64,000 nt of DNA from Talinum fruticosum (GCA_021018815.1 JAITYX010000084.1:1922001-1986000); one strand, 5' to 3'. Counted from the stretch's first letter, positions 12,241 through 25,508 are shown. The notes: generated from the letters alone by a model not told the origin. Made by a program: numbers and translations.

Positions 12241-12717
12241 GTGAGTGTCCTAACACTTAATACTGGGAAAGAGTTAGAGGAACATAGGAAAAATATAGAG
12301 GTAGAGCCAGAATTAGAGGTCAAGGAGTCTAAACTTCACCAAAATAAGGATGACGCCTCTAATGCTAAGGAAATAGGTGAAAATAAGAAAGTTCTTTACA
12401 AGCCTATCCCACCTTTTCCTAGTAGATTGATAAGCACAACTCCTAAGATAGACGAGGCTATTGAAGATATTATAGAAATATATAGGAAGGCAGAAATCAA
12501 CATTCCTCTTCTAGATCCCATGAAATGGGAACCTCGTTATGCTAGGTTCCTTAAAGATCTATTATTCATGAACAAATTAAAACTGAAAAGGAACAAAAAG
12601 GTAAGTGTGAGGGAGAATACATCCGCCCTTTTCCAAAAGAAATTTCCTGCTAATTGCAAGTATGTAGGAGACCAGATCCGTTTAGTGTGCGAAATGCAAT
12701 TAGATGATTTTTGACCT
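12241..12717 (+). pseudogene. gag-protease linker joined to pol tail (element C)
   Basis: A 157-codon open stretch. Its middle (PPFPSRL..., NIPLLDPMKWEPRYARFLKDL, VSVRENTSALFQKKFP) matches the segment just before the aspartic protease of Athila-like elements. The protease motif itself never appears. Within about 40 bases the sequence reaches GGTTGGGAGGCAACCCAAC (12757-12775), which in Athila-like elements lies downstream of integrase. Everything from protease to integrase is therefore deleted, with a junction near 12680-12720. Confidence 0.75.
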
Positions 12718-12776
12718 GTAGAGGTGTCGAGCCAAAGACAGTAAACAAAGGCGCTGGTTGGGAGGCAACCCAACAT

Positions 12777-13774
12777 TTTTCAGGGAAGTTTATGTTATCT
12801 CTATTATTTTTGCTTTATTTTTATTTTGCATGTATTAGGGACAATGCATAAATTAAGTGTTGGGGAGTGCATCCTCGCATTTTAATTTTATGCATTTATT
12901 TTATCTTATTTTTTTGAAAAAAAATTTAAAAAAATTATTAAAAAATGTAGTGTCTTTCTTGTGAAGAAATGCATGAACATGAATATATGCTAGGTTAACT
13001 TGCTTAAACTTGTTTGTTTATAGTTTTTCTTTCCCTTTGTAAGTGAGAAATTTGAACATGTTAATTGTTATTCGAGTTGTTTGAGTTAATCCTTATATAT
13101 TTCTTCAATTAGTGACAATCATAATTTTTCTGTTAGTTTGATCATGTTATATGATCGTGATAGAGGCAATAAATTGACTTAAACCATTCACCTAGACTAT
13201 TGAACTTAGCAAAATGACTCATTGAAAATTTAATTTTTCTTGTCTTGCCTTTAAAAAAAAGTTAGTCTACCAATATGGGTCGGAGTTGGTGGCTCGGCAC
13301 CATTTCCCCTTAAGTTTAGGTCTCAAGTTGAGCCTTACGAACGGAGTAACCCATGCTGGGAGAGTCATGGCCCTTTTGGGCCGATCAATGGCTCGAACCA
13401 TACTAACGACAAAAAAAAGTGTTAACTCTAGCACCTCTATTTGGGTGAGTGGGAGACAGGGAGTGTTATTTTTCTAAGACCCTATATGGGCCTCGAATAT
13501 GTGCTTGAATGGAGTTAAAAAATGGAAAAAAGAAAGAAAAGAAAAAAAGGTTTGCAAAACAAGTTTATTATCGATTTTTAGTGAGTTATCTCGCTGATTC
13601 AACATCTCTATAACCATACTCGCACCTTAATTTTTCCAACCCTAAAACGTTTTAGACCTCTTGACCAGAATGTACATGTTCGAAAAAGATGGATAATTTT
13701 TTACTATTGCCTAAGTGAAAGAGATATTGTGAGGTTGATGAATAAACTCTCCGATGACAATGAAATGTTTGGTT
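12777..13774 (+). other. 3' internal region of element C, no gene seen
   Basis: AT-rich, with short poly-A runs near 12915-12945 and at 13253. I see no coding signal, including no env-like ORF, which Athila elements can carry here. The stretch continues after the nested element at 31362-31522 and ends in the polypurine tract. The 63-codon ORF at 13286 has no recognisable features. Confidence 0.6.
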
Positions 13775-13779
13775 TTTCA

Positions 13780-15357
13780 TGAAAGTTAGCTCTTAGAGAG
13801 ATTAGATCACCCTAGAGGGGAGTGAATAGGGTGATGATGAAATTTGCTTTTGAATAAAGAATAAAGTCGTCCGAGTAGAGTTGAAGTCACGGATGAATTC
13901 GGAAAACACCGACTCGAAATCAGTAAATAATATAGAAGCAGAATAGGCTGAACGAGTAAACAATCCGAGTCTAGAATGTACTCGGAAAATTGGTAACACC
14001 GAGAGTACGTGGAAACCCTCCTCGGGCGGAAAACCACGGACAGTGCTAATCCAAGCACGAAGTCAAATCCACTATTTTGAATCCACAAAATACGATAGAC
14101 CGACTCAACCCCGAGTTGCTCCCTTAGACAACTCCTTACAAGTTTTGCCTAGACTCGTAAATTTCCTTATCCGATCTAGTACTTCCTAGCTGAGATAACC
14201 CTTACAGCTAGGGACAACTAAGCTGAGTTAACCTTTACAACTCGGTCAAGGGACCTTACTTAGAGAGTAAGAATAGAGTTTGTAATCGAGTATAAGACCT
14301 TACAACTCGTAATATAATGAAATACAGAATTGGAGTTGTAAGTAGAAGATTGAGAATGAATACAATGACTTTTGATCAAGTATGTATTTTTACAATTGGT
14401 TCAAGCAATCTCCAAGTCTTGAGAGTTGGCTTCTATTTATAGATGATCAAGCAGACTTAGTCGTTGTGTCCATCTTCTCACCGGAAGTTCCTTTATGACC
14501 GTTGTGAAGGATTTTATGAGTCACTCGGAAAATATCCGTTGAAATATGAACGTTAGACAATGGCTCTTGACTCCATTGGAAGTGCCTAAAACCACCGGCG
14601 GTGTCTTGAAAAATAAGGTGGAAACCACTGTTGAGCTTCGTGTTGCACATTTCTAGTTTTGGAAATAGACAACCCCGACACGTTGTCCGGGCTTAGGTCG
14701 AAGTGGAAAAAGCCTTGTCTGTTGGTGATTTGACGTTTTGAAGCTGGTTACTTTTGTAATTCAAAATTAGGATAGACTTATTTGAATCACCTACAAAAGT
14801 AAATCAATTTGGTTCTCAAAGTATAAAATACTTTGGTCCAAGATTAGACACGAGATAATAATATAATTAAGATAATTAAGTGACTACTTATTTGGGTCGA
14901 AAAGGAATGGAATTTTCTCAGTCTAATATTTATAATACTCAAAATTCCATCCGAGTCGATCTAAAAAGAATCAAGTTAAATAACGAATATTAGAGGGAAT
15001 AAACTTGATCTAGACTTAACATGATTCAAACTAGAAGCGCCGACTCTTACAGAATAAGACCTGTAATATGAAGTCGATCCCGAGTACGGTTATACGAATA
15101 CCGGCGTTGGAGCAAGCGATAATTCTAAGTGATGAGTGACTCGGAACCGAGTGAACCAAGGTGAGTGCAAAGATGCTTTCCGAGTCACACGAGTCATGCA
15201 TAAATACATGAAATAATTTCGCAACACTTAGAGAAAATACTATATCACTCGTAAAAGTTTCTAAGGCACAGGGAATGACTTGGAATCAAAACTTTATAAG
15301 TGAGAAAATCTTATACTTGATTCCTCATAAAAGTGAGGTGTAAAGTCCGAGTCTTCA
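13780..15357 (-). repeat. 3' LTR of element A
   Basis: 1578 bp. On the minus strand it starts TGAAGACTCGGAC and ends GCTAACTTTCA. A minus-strand TATA box (CTATAAATAG; plus 14433-14442) lies about 0.9 kb into the LTR and would mark the U3/R border. The polypurine tract adjoins at 15358-15378. Confidence 0.93.
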
Positions 15358-15775
15358 ATCTCCCCTTTTGATGAAAGGCATTCCATACTTAGACGTAAAC
15401 TTTGTTAGTGATATAAGTTTGATTTTGTAAACTTGCTCGTAAAAGAGACTTGATATTTCATAGATCACGAGTAAGAGAAGACATGAGTCCGGATACACGA
15501 AGTTATTAATGAAATGCATTGATTTGAATGACAATGCTGAGCACGAAATCATATTGGATGGGAACTCGAAATACTTGAATTTAAGCAACGAACTCGAAAC
15601 ATTGGAGCGAAATGCACTTTCATTGTCTTCACAAAAAAATTTACAAAGGTTGAGAGAGACTCCCCTAAAATGGACTTCTAATTTTCTATCTATTCTCCCC
15701 TTGCCTTTAACCAAAAACAAAAAAATGGGAAGCATACAAGCAAAGAAGTGCACGACGTCCGGACAAAAAAAAAAT
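15358..15775 (-). other. 3' UTR of element A, part left of B
   Basis: Homologous to 5632-6053 of Z and 17310-17732 of B. It starts with the complement of the polypurine tract. The continuation is at 23865-23887, after element B. ORFs here on both strands are chance. Confidence 0.75.
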
Positions 15776-15780
15776 AAAAC

Positions 15781-17309
15781 GAAGGTTTGCCCAGGGAGAT
15801 ACTAAGTCACCCTAGAGGGGGTGAATAGGGTGGTGGAAGATTTTTCTTCAAATCAAACTCTTTTGAACAAAGTGCAAACACATGCGGATTCCGAGTCTAT
15901 ATTAAGGTCGGAAAAGTATGAACCGAGAATACAGAGAAGAGTAAAGAAGCGATTAAGCTGAAACTTTGAGTCCGTCCGAGTCTAAAATGTACTCGAAAGT
16001 GAAAACACGAAAGTACGTGGAAACCCTCCCGGGGCAGAAAACCACGGACCGTGCTAATCCAAGCACGAAGTCAAATCCACTATTTTGAGTCCACAAAATA
16101 CAGTGGACCGACTCAACCCCGAGTTGCTCCCTTAGACAACTCTTTACAAGTTTTCCTGGACTTAGAAATTCCCTTATCTCGATCTAGTACCTCCTAGCCG
16201 AGATAACCCTTACAGCTAGGGACAATCGAGCTGAGTTAACCCTTAAAGCTCAGTCAAGGGACCTTACTTAGAGAGTAAGAAAAGGAGTGTTTGTAACTAA
16301 GTACAAGACCTTACAACTCAGAATATAATGAATTATAGAGTGGGAGTTGTAAGTAGAAGATTGAGAATGAATACAAAGACTTCGATCAAGTATGTGTATT
16401 ATCAATAGGTTCGGCAATCTTCAAGTCTTGAGAGTTGGCTTCCTTTTATAGATGACCAAGCAGCTTAGCCGTTGTGTCCATCTTCCGACTGGAAGTTCCT
16501 TTATGACCGTTGGGTAGGATTTTCCGAGTCACTCGGAAAATATCCGTTGATATGTGAACGTTATACAACCCTAAAACCACTCGGCGATGTCTTCAAAAGT
16601 AAGGTGGAAACCACCATTGAGCTTAGCGTTGCGATTTCCATTTACGGAAACAGTACAACCCCGACATAGTGTCCGAGGCTAGGTCGAGGTGGAAAAAGCC
16701 TTGTCTGCGGTGATTTGACGTTTTGAAGCCGGTTACTTTTGTATTTCAAATATAGGATACTCTCGTTTGAATCACCTACAAAAGTAAATCAATTTGGTTC
16801 TCAAAGTAAAAATTACTTTGGTCCAAGATTAGACACGAGATAATGATATAATTAAGATAATTAATTTACTAATTATTTGAGTTAGAAAAGGAATGGAATT
16901 TTCCGAGTCTAATATTCATGATACTCAAAATTCCATCCGAGTCGATCTAAAAGTGAATCAAGTCAAATATGATATAATAGAGTAGACAGACTTGATCTAG
17001 ACTAAGCATAATTCAAACCGAAATACCCGAGTCGGAGCGCAGAAAAGATAGTGTTTGAATCATGCAATATGTCCGAGTGTTAAGTGACTCGTAACCGAGT
17101 GAACCATGCGGAGATAATTTTTGAGTCACACAGAGTCATGCATAAATGCGTGAGATAGATTCTATAACACTTAGAAAAGTACCATATCACTCGGAAAAGT
17201 TTCTAAGACACAAGGAATGACTTGGAATCAAAACTTTATAAGTAAGAAAGTCTTATACCCGATTCCCTAGATAGAACTCGAAAGGTGAGATGTAAAGTCC
17301 GAGTCTTCA
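15781..17309 (-). repeat. 3' LTR of element B
   Basis: 1529 bp, about 96% identical by eye to the right LTR. The first base of the plus-strand terminus (expected T of TG) is missing. A TATA-like CTATAAAAGG lies on minus at plus 16443-16452. The polypurine tract adjoins at 17310. Confidence 0.92.
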
Positions 17310-17732
17310 ATCTCCCCTTTTTGATGAAAGGCATTCCATACTTAAACAAAAACTTTGTTAGTGATAAAATATTTAGTCTCGTAGACTCGCTCGTAAAAGA
17401 AACTTAAATTCTCATAGATATCGGAGCAAGAAAGAGATCTAGAACAATAATTGTTAATGATGCTAAGCAATAAGACATATTAGATGGAAAACTCGAAATT
17501 CCCGCATTTATCATTGTACTCATAATTGGAACAAAATGCATATTTTCATTAAATTTAAAAGAAATATGTACAGAGTGAGAGAGAGAAGCTCCCCTAGACA
17601 AGACAATAAATTTTCTAATTATTCTCCCCTTGCCTTTCAGCAAAAACAAAAAAATGGGAAGAATACAAGAAATACAGGTTTGATGTCTAGGAAAAGAGAA
17701 GAAAAATATATAAATACAAGAAAAAGAAATTA

Positions 17733-19331
17733 AGAGGGGGTGGAGTTGTCGGAGTGGAAGAAGAAGGCCAAGCGGAGCGCCGGCGCTGATATGATCTTGA
17801 AGATGTGCTTGAGCGCGGCGGAGGGAGGACAGGGATCTCCGGCATAGGCTCGGCTCCGAGTGGTCGACCCGAACGAGGGGATCCGAAGTTCGTCCTCTTG
17901 TAGCTCGGCGACTGGAGGATTGCTCAGGCGACCAACCGCCGAGTGTCCTTGTGCAGCCAGGTCTTTTGACTCACTCGGATCGCTGTGTGAGCTGAGTACT
18001 TCCAGTTGAGCTTGAGGAGCACTTGTTCCCTCAGCCGATGCTCTTTGTTGTTCCTTTTGTTCCTCCCCTTGGCCGAAAGAGTCGCTCAGCCGCAGGCTCT
18101 TCGGCTTCGCTTCTTCTTTATCTTCTTCTTCCTCCTCTCCTCTATCGGAGGAGGACTTGGCGAGGCTCGAGGACTCTTCGGATGTGTCGGATGGTCCTGA
18201 GCTGCCTTTAACCGTCTCTCCTGGAGGAGCTCTATGAGCTCCTTCCGCTCCTTCACCGAGCCTTCATCTCAATAAGCGAGTTCTCGCTGCTCTCGGATTT
18301 GAGACTCGGGTTGTTTTTGGTTGATGGTCATAGACCGATAAACAGTCTTAAGTGACCGGAGTATGTCCTTAAATTCCAAGGACACAGAGCTGATTTTGTC
18401 CATGAAGACAGAGGATAAAATAGAAGAGAGAGATTTAGAGGCACCTGAGGTGGAAGCACCACGAGGTAGGGCAGGAAGAGAAAGAGGGGTTTCTTTCCGA
18501 GTCCGAGAGGGCCTCAACTCGAGTTATGAACCCGGACACCGGGATTAGTTTCTTGGTATCCGTACCCTCGAAGTTCCTTTTTGCCTACAACTATGTCAGC
18601 CTTAGAAACTGCGGTCGATCCGAGGGAAGAGGAACTTTGAATTGTTTAAATACAAGGGTAAGAAGAGCACCAAAAGGAAGAGGGGTGTTCTTCTTGTTTT
18701 GGAGTTGAGCTGGCACAGCTACCATTTACTCGATGATGGAGGGGAAGAGGTCTACTTTGTAACCCTCAAGAATGTCAAAGAGAGCTTTGAGGTGCTTGGA
18801 GTTGGGGTTCTCCTTACTAGAGTGCTGAGAGAAAAAGGTTCTCATCAGCAAGAAGCACGTAAGACGTGCTCTCGACTTTAGCCGAGTCACGTAAAAATTC
18901 TTGCGTGATCCAGGGAACTCTTTGACATACTTTTCAAAGAAGTCGTCGGCGACCTCAGTAAAAGGAATTGGATTACTGTTCAAGAAGAGAGAAGTGACCT
19001 TGAACGAGACGATAAAGAAGAGAGGTGTTTATATGAACTGTGATGTTCTGAACCCCGGAGGTTAGGACACCCTCGTAGCTGGTGAGATGAGTATAAAACT
19101 CGGATACGAGTTTAGGGTAGATGAACTCGCTGAAACAAAGAAAGTTATAAACCCCAGCTTGTTTGGATGTGGGGCAATCACGAAAATTTGGTGGTTGGGA
19201 AGAATTTATCATCCAGCGCAAGATGCTCGGGTGACAATAGGCTTAAAAGATGAAAGGCCTTCTTGGCTTTTGGTTCGGGGTTTCTTTGTGGCGGAGCGAA
19301 GAAAGTCAAGGTGAGAACCTCTTTTAGTCAT
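17733..19331 (-). pseudogene. env-like second ORF of element B
   Basis: The start ATG is at 19331 (MTKRGSHLDFL). The N-terminal part is readable to about 19209, and later segments appear in other frames: 19221-18973 (FIYPKLVSEFY region) and 18983-18726 (EVADDFFEKYVKEFPGS, MRTFFSQHSSKEN). A charged, Ser/Pro/Arg-rich C-terminal half runs down to about 17733. Frameshifts are spread throughout. Compared with A the terminal stop region is shifted by one base. The function of this ORF in the family is unknown. Confidence 0.7.
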
Positions 19332-19575
19332 TTTTAAGAGAAAAGAGAGAGTAGAAAAGCTAGAGAAGGATGAGAAGAGAAGAACTCGTAGAAAAAAACA
19401 AGAAAAGAGTAGAAGAACGAGTTGAGAGCAGCTGAGCTTACTTGAGACGATCTTCACGAAGCTTGAAAGTTGCTTGTAGTACGGAGAGGTTGTTCACGAA
19501 GAGTTGAGTTTACGAGAGAAAGAGAGTAAAGATATTTCACAAGAGGTAAAGTAGAGAAATGAAGGAGAGTAGGCG

Positions 19576-19585
19576 CTATTTATAG
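19576..19585 (-). promoter_or_regulatory. internal TATA box before env-like ORF (B)
   Basis: CTATAAATAG on the minus strand, 245 bp upstream of the env-like ATG at 19331. A CT-rich leader follows. The site is identical in A (25751-25760) and mutated in Z (3731-3740). The position outside the LTR suggests a separate transcript for the second ORF. Confidence 0.5.
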
Positions 19586-19983
19586 AAAAAAAATCGTCCT
19601 TCAATATCCGTTTTGACTCAGCTTCCTCAGCGGTCACCTCGGACCGGTGTGACGGTTCTCTTCTCAACGGTTAGAATTCCAGCGGTTTGTCTTCCAATGG
19701 CTAGTTGTCCGATCACAACGTGCGAGAGAGAAATAGAAAGAGAAAAATTTTGAAAACAAATTCAAAAATTCTCCACTTATCTAGAGATGATTTCGGAAGA
19801 TTGATGCCTATTTTTCTCAACGTCCGAGTCCGACTCGGCTCGGCTTCGAGTGACTCAAAACTGGAAGAAAAAGAAAAACTACCGGCTCAGTATCACTAAC
19901 TCAACTGAACCGATGGTTACTAAAGAATTCTAAACACTCAACACATAATCATGCAAAGAAATTTTCACATAGAAATCACATAA

Positions 19984-22306
19984 TTATGCATTTAACATAC
20001 CAAGCTCATTTCTAATAAAATAAAATTGATCCTCACCAAGAGGCTTAGTAAAGATATCAGCTAATTGAAGATTAGTAGGAATGAATTCAAGTTCAATATC
20101 ACCTTTCTCGGAATGGTCTCTTAAGAAATGATACCTGACCTCAATATGTTTTGTCTTGGAATGCGGAACTAGATTTTTGGTGATGCTAATTGCACTTTGA
20201 TTGTCGCACTTGATTGGAACCGATTTGAAAGTAAGTCCAAGATCTCTCAAGTGTTGCTTTATCCATAAAATCTAAGCACAAGCATGCTCCAGCTTGCAAT
20301 ATACTCAGTCTCGGCAGTTGATAGAGCTACCGAGTTTTGGTTCTTTGAGTGCCAAGATATTAGGGATTGACCTGGAAATTGGCAAGCTCCTGAAGTACCC
20401 TTTCTATCAACTTTGTATCCAGCGTAATCAGCATCCGAGTATCCAAGTGAGAGTTAGTTCCGAGTCTCTTGAGTACCACAAACCTAAATTCTAAGTCCCC
20501 GTAAGATATCTAAATATTCTCTTCACCGCAGTGAGATGAGATTCTTTTGGATTAGCTTGAAATCTTGCACATAGACAGACACTAAACATTATGTCCGGTC
20601 AACTTGAAGTAAGATACAAGCAAAGATCCAATCATACCTCGATAGAGTTTCGATCTATTGCTTTACCTTTCTCGTCCGAGTCAAGTTTTATACTCGTCGC
20701 TCATAGGTGTAGCTGCGTGCTTTGCATTTTGGAGATTATATTTTTCAGCAGCTCCTTGGTGTACTTTGTTTGATGGACATAGATTCCACCTTTGTCTTGC
20801 TTGATTTGTAAACCAAGGAAGAAATTGAGTTCTCCCATCATACTCATTTGAAATTCCTAACTCATTAACTCGTAAAAGTCTCGACATAGAATTTCATTAG
20901 TAGCTCCAAAAATTATGTCATCAACATAAATCGAACAATAAGGAAATCTTTCCCCTTAGTTTTTATAAAGAGAGTCTTGTCGATCCGACCTCTTCTAAAA
21001 TCATTTTGAACCAAGAAATTGCTCGATCTTTTGTACCAAGCTTTGGGAGCTTGTTTAAGACCACAAAGAGCTTTTTGAAGTTTGAAAACATTATTTGGAA
21101 ATTCCGAGCTTTCAAAACCAGGAGGTCGCTCGACATAGACTTCCTTTTCAATAAAACCATTGAGAAATGCACACTTAACATCCATTTGATATAACTTGAT
21201 ATTCATGCTAGATGCAAATGCCAACAAGATTCTAATGGCTTCAATTATGGCAACAGGTGCAAAGGTTTCCCCACAATCAATCCCTTCTTCTTGATTGTAA
21301 CCTCGAGCCACAAGTCGAGCCTTGTTTCGACTACCAACCCACCTTCATCCAATTTGTTCTTGAAAACCCATTTGATTTCTTTCGAATTGATTGAGTTCCT
21401 CTTTCAAATTGATTGAGTTCCTCTTGCATGGCCTCTACCCATTCAGGTTCATTTAGGGCCTCTAGTGCATTTTTAGGTTCGGTTAATGAAATGAATGCAG
21501 TGAATGCACATAGATTCCGAAAAGAGGAATGAGTTCTTACCCCACTGTTGATATCGGATAATATGTTTTCTAGTGGGTGACTAGAAGCATACTTGAATGC
21601 TCTACCTGTTCTCCGATTCACCGAGATCTGTAGGTTGAACCGCCCGATCTTCGAAACTTGTTCCGAGTGATCTTCTTCATCAACTTGTTCTTCAATATTC
21701 CGAGCAGCACCCTTGAATTATCTCGTTCGATTCACATTATTCCGAGTTGCTTCATTCCGAGCTGGTTGGGTTTGAATCCCGATAGACTCGGCTTTATCAT
21801 CATCTTCTCTCTTGAGCTTCAGATTTGAGAATGATGATTCGCTAGGTTTTTCCTGTTCAATCTCATCAAACACAACGTGGATACTTTCTTCCACTTTGTT
21901 AGTTCTTTTATTGAAAACGCGATAAGCTTTACTATGAGATGAATAACCCAGAAAAATACCTTCATCCGACCGAGCATCAAACTGGGTTAGGTGATCCTTA
22001 CCATTGTTATGAACAAAACATTTGCATCCGAAAGGCTTGAAATAGGAAATATTGGGTTTCTTCCCTTTGTAGAGCTCATATGGTGTTTTCTTCGATATGA
22101 GTCCGATGAGGCACCTATTCAAAGTGTAATTGGCTGTGTTGACTCGCCTCAACCCAGAAATAGTAGGGTATATTGTGCTCAATCATCATGGTCCTAGCTA
22201 TTTCTTTAAGAGTTGTGCTCTTTTTCTCCACTACTCCATTCAAGTATGAGTCCGATGAGGCACCTATTCAAACAGTTTTGTTCTTTTTCTCCACTACTCC
22301 ATTCCG
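19984..22306 (-). pseudogene. copia pol remnant of element B
   Basis: Starts within integrase at the NGVVEKKN motif and continues into the integrase C-terminal region. That region is a 154-codon open stretch, 22182-21718, with FGCKCFVHNN and EGIFLGYSSHSKAYRVFN. RT is largely readable at 21311-20913 (YQMDVKCAFLNGFIEKEVYVE, GLKQAPKAWY). The catalytic YVDD survives (Asp codons at 20917-20922), but a one-base loss just before it (CGGA to CGA) shifts the frame. RNase H follows to the stop at 19984 after GMLNA. Its last 88 codons are open. Confidence 0.9.
22205..22306 (-). repeat. scrambled short duplication at the B deletion point
   Basis: The sequence coding NGVVEKK occurs twice (near 22210-22240 and 22280-22306). 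The stretch GAGTCCGATGAGGCACCTATTCAAA occurs both at 22100-22124 and 22248-22272. This patchwork lies exactly where the 5' LTR has become joined to integrase. Confidence 0.7.
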
Positions 22307-22307
22307 A

Positions 22308-23859
22308 TGAAGGTTTGCTCAGGAAGAGACTAAGTCACCCTAGAGGGGGTGAATAGGGTGGTGGAAGATTTTTCTTCAAATCAAACTCTTTTGAACAAAG
22401 TGCAAACAGATGCGATTCTAAGTCTATATTAAGGTCGGAAAAGTATGAACCGAGAATATAGAGAAGAGTAAAGAAGCGGATTAAGCTGAAACTTTGAGTC
22501 CGTCCGAGTCTAAAATGTACTCGTAAAGTGAAGACACGAAAGTACGTGGAAACCCTCCTGGAGCAGAAAACCACGGACCATGCTAGTCCAAGCACGAAGT
22601 CGAATCAACTATTTTGAGTCCACAAAATACGATGAGATCGACTCAACCCCGAGTTGCTCCCTTATACAACTCTTTACAAGTTTTTCTAGACTCGAAATTC
22701 CCTTATCTCGATCTAGTACTTCCTAGCTTAGATAACCCTTACAGCTAGGGACAACCGAGCTAAGCTAACCCTTACAACTCAGTCAAGGGACCTTACTTAG
22801 AGAGTAAGAAAGAGAGTGTTTGTAACTTAGTACAAGACCTTACAACTCATAATATAATGAATTACAGAGTGGGAGTTGTAAGTAGAAGATTGAGAATGAA
22901 TACAAAGACTTCGATCAAGTATGTGTATTATCAATAGGTTCGGCAATTTTCAAGTCTTGAGAGTTGGCTTCCTTTTATAGATAACCAAGCAGCTTAACCG
23001 TTGTGTCCATCTTCCGATCGGAAGTTCCTTTATGACCGTTGGGTAGGATTTTCCGAGTCACTCGTAAAATATCCGTTGATATGTGAATGTTATACAACGG
23101 CTCTTGTCTTCCTTGGAAGTGCCTAAAACCACCGGCGGTGTCTTCGAAAATAAGGTGGAAACCACCGTTGAGCTTAGCGTTGCAAATTTCCATTTCGGAA
23201 ATAGACAACCCCGACACGATGTCTCGATTCTAGGTCGGAGGTGGAAAAAGCCTTGTCTGCTGGTGATTTGACGTTTTGAAGCTCAGGTTACTTTTGTATT
23301 TCAAATATAGGATAGCCTCGTTTGAATCACCTACAAAAGTAAATCAATTTGCTTCTCAAAGTAAAAAATACTTTGGTCCAAGATTAGACACGGATCATTA
23401 TAATTAAGATAATTAATGTACTAATTATCCGAGTTAGAAAAGGAATGGAATTTTCCGAGTTTAATATTCATGATACTCAAAATTCCATCCGAGTTAGTCT
23501 AAAAGTGAATCAAGTCAAATATGATATAATAGAGTAGACAGACTTGATCTAGACTAAGCATAATTCAAACCGAAATACCAAAGTCGAGCGCAGAAAAGAT
23601 AGTGTTTGAATCATGCGATATGTCCGAGTGTTAAGTGACTCGTAACCGAGTGAACCATGCAGAGATGATTTCGAGTCACACGAGTTATGCATAAATGCAT
23701 GAGATAGATTCTATAACACTCGAAAAAAGTACCATATCACTCAAAAAGTTTCTAAGACACAAGGAATGACTTGGAATCAAAACTTTATAAGTAAGAAAGT
23801 CTTATACTTGATTCCCTAGATAGAACTCGGAAAGGTGAGATGTAAAGTCCGAGTCTTCA
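22308..23859 (-). repeat. 5' LTR of element B
   Basis: 1552 bp, complete TG...CA. A minus-strand TATA-like site is at 22971-22980. No primer-binding site follows it: the neighbouring sequence (below 22308) is integrase code. Confidence 0.92.
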
Positions 23860-23887
23860 AAAACATTGTGAATAAAAGACTAAGAGA

Positions 23888-25508
23888 TTAAGGAGGGGAT
23901 GGGTTTGTCCGAGTTGAAGAGGAAGGGCGAGGGGAGCGCCGGCGCTAATAGGATCTTGACGATGTGCTTAAGCGCGGCGGAGGGAGGACGGGGATCTCTG
24001 GCAAAGGCTTAGTTCCGAGTGGCTGACCCGGAACGAGGGGATCTAGAGGTTCATCCTCTTGTATCTCGTCACCTGGAGGGGACCGATCGGCCGACCCGCT
24101 GCCGATTGTCCTTGTGTACAAGGTCTTCCGACCTACTTAGACTCGCTGTCCGAGCCGATCACTTCCGGTTGAGCTTTAGGAGCACTTAGACCCTCACTGT
24201 TGCTCCTTATTCTTCCTATTGTTCCTCCCCTTGGCCGGAAGGAGCTGCCTCGCCGCGAGCTCCCGGGCTTCGCTTCTTCTTGATCTTCTTCTTCATCCTC
24301 TCCTTTATTTGAGGAGGTCTTGGCCGGGCTCGAGGACACTTCGGATGTGTCCGAGTCGCCTTGGTCCCGAGCCGCCTTGGACCGTCTCTCCTGGAGAAGC
24401 TCCATCAGCTCCCTCTCGCTCCTTCACCGGGGCCTTCATCTCAATAAGCGAGTTATCGCTGCTCTCGGATTTGAGACTGGGTAGCTTTCTAGTTTATAGT
24501 CATAGATCGAAAGACAGTCTTGAATGACCGGAGTATGTCCTTTAATTCCGAGGACACAGAGCTGATTTTGTCCATGAAGGCGGAGGAAAAATGGAAGAGA
24601 GAGTCTTAGAAGCACCTGAGGTGGAAGCACCACCAGGTGGGGCAGGAAGAGAAAGAGGGGCATCTTTTTGAGTCCGAGGCGAAGAAGATGGCCTCAACTC
24701 CGAGCTGTGTACCCGGATACCAGGTTGGGTCTCCCGATATCCATACCCCTGAAGTTCTTTTTGCCAACAACAACGGCAGCCTCGAAACAGGCGTTTGGGT
24801 CCGAGGGAAGAGGAACTTTGAATTGTTTGAAAACAAGGGTGAGAAGAGCACCGAAAGGAAGAGCGGTGTTCTTCTTGTTTTGGAGTTGAGCTAGCACAGC
24901 TGCCATTTGCTCAATTATGGATGGAAAGAGGTCTACTTCATAGCCCTTGAGAATGGCAAAAAGAGCTTCGAGGTGTTTGGAGTTGGGGTTCTCTTTGCTA
25001 GAGTGCTGAGAGAAGAAGGTTCTCATCAGCAAGAAACACGAAGTCGTGCTTTTGACCTTAGCCGAGTCACGTAAAAATTTATGCGTGACCCGTGGAACTC
25101 TTTGGCATACTTTTCAAAGAAGTCGTCAGCGACCTCAGTGAAAGGAATTGGATTGTTGTTAAAGAAGAGAGAGGAGACCTTGAACAGACGATGGAGAAGG
25201 GAAGTGTTAATGCGAACTGTTATGTTCTGAACCCTGGAGGTTAGAACACCTTCGGAGCTGGTGAGATTAGTGTAAAACTCGGATACGAGTTCGGGGTATA
25301 TGAACTCGCTGAAACAAAGAAAATTATAAACCTCGGTTGATTGGATGTGAGGCAACCACGAAAATTTGGTGGTTGGGAAGAACTTATCGTCCAGCGCAAG
25401 ATGCTCGGGTGACAATAGGTTTAGAAGTGGAAGGGCCTTCTTGGCTTTTTGTGCGGGCTTCTTTGTAGAAGAGCCAAGAAAGTCAGGGTGAGAACCTCTT
25501 TTTGTCAT
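23888..25508 (-). pseudogene. env-like second ORF of element A
   Basis: The best preserved copy in the window. ATG at 25508 (MTKRGSHPDFLGSS) opens 160 codons to 25026, with FIYPELVSEFYTNLTSSEG and EVADDFFEKYAKEFHGS. A frameshift leads into 25032-24694 (MRTFFSQHSSKEN, LFAILKGYEVDLFPSIIEQM). A third open piece at 24405-24133 is acidic then basic (GEDEEEDQEE, SSRRGSSFRPRGG). A Pro/Ser/Arg-rich tail ends at the stop at 23888-23890. The N-terminal half resembles the putative plant transposon protein domain. No membrane segments are evident, so an envelope role is not supported by the sequence itself. Confidence 0.72.

Larger units (their letters stand above)
15781..23859 (-). mobile_element. Sirevirus-type Ty1/copia element B, nested in A
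   Basis: Same family as A but a distinct LTR subfamily. The flanking TSD is AAAAC (15776-15780 and 23860-23864), and it interrupts the 3' UTR of A 23 bp beyond the env-like stop. The order on minus is 5' LTR, integrase C-terminal part, RT, RNase H, spacer, env-like ORF, PPT and 3' LTR. The PBS, gag, protease and most of integrase are deleted, yet both LTRs and the TSD remain. Either the deletion happened after insertion, or a deleted copy was mobilised in trans. Confidence 0.93.
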
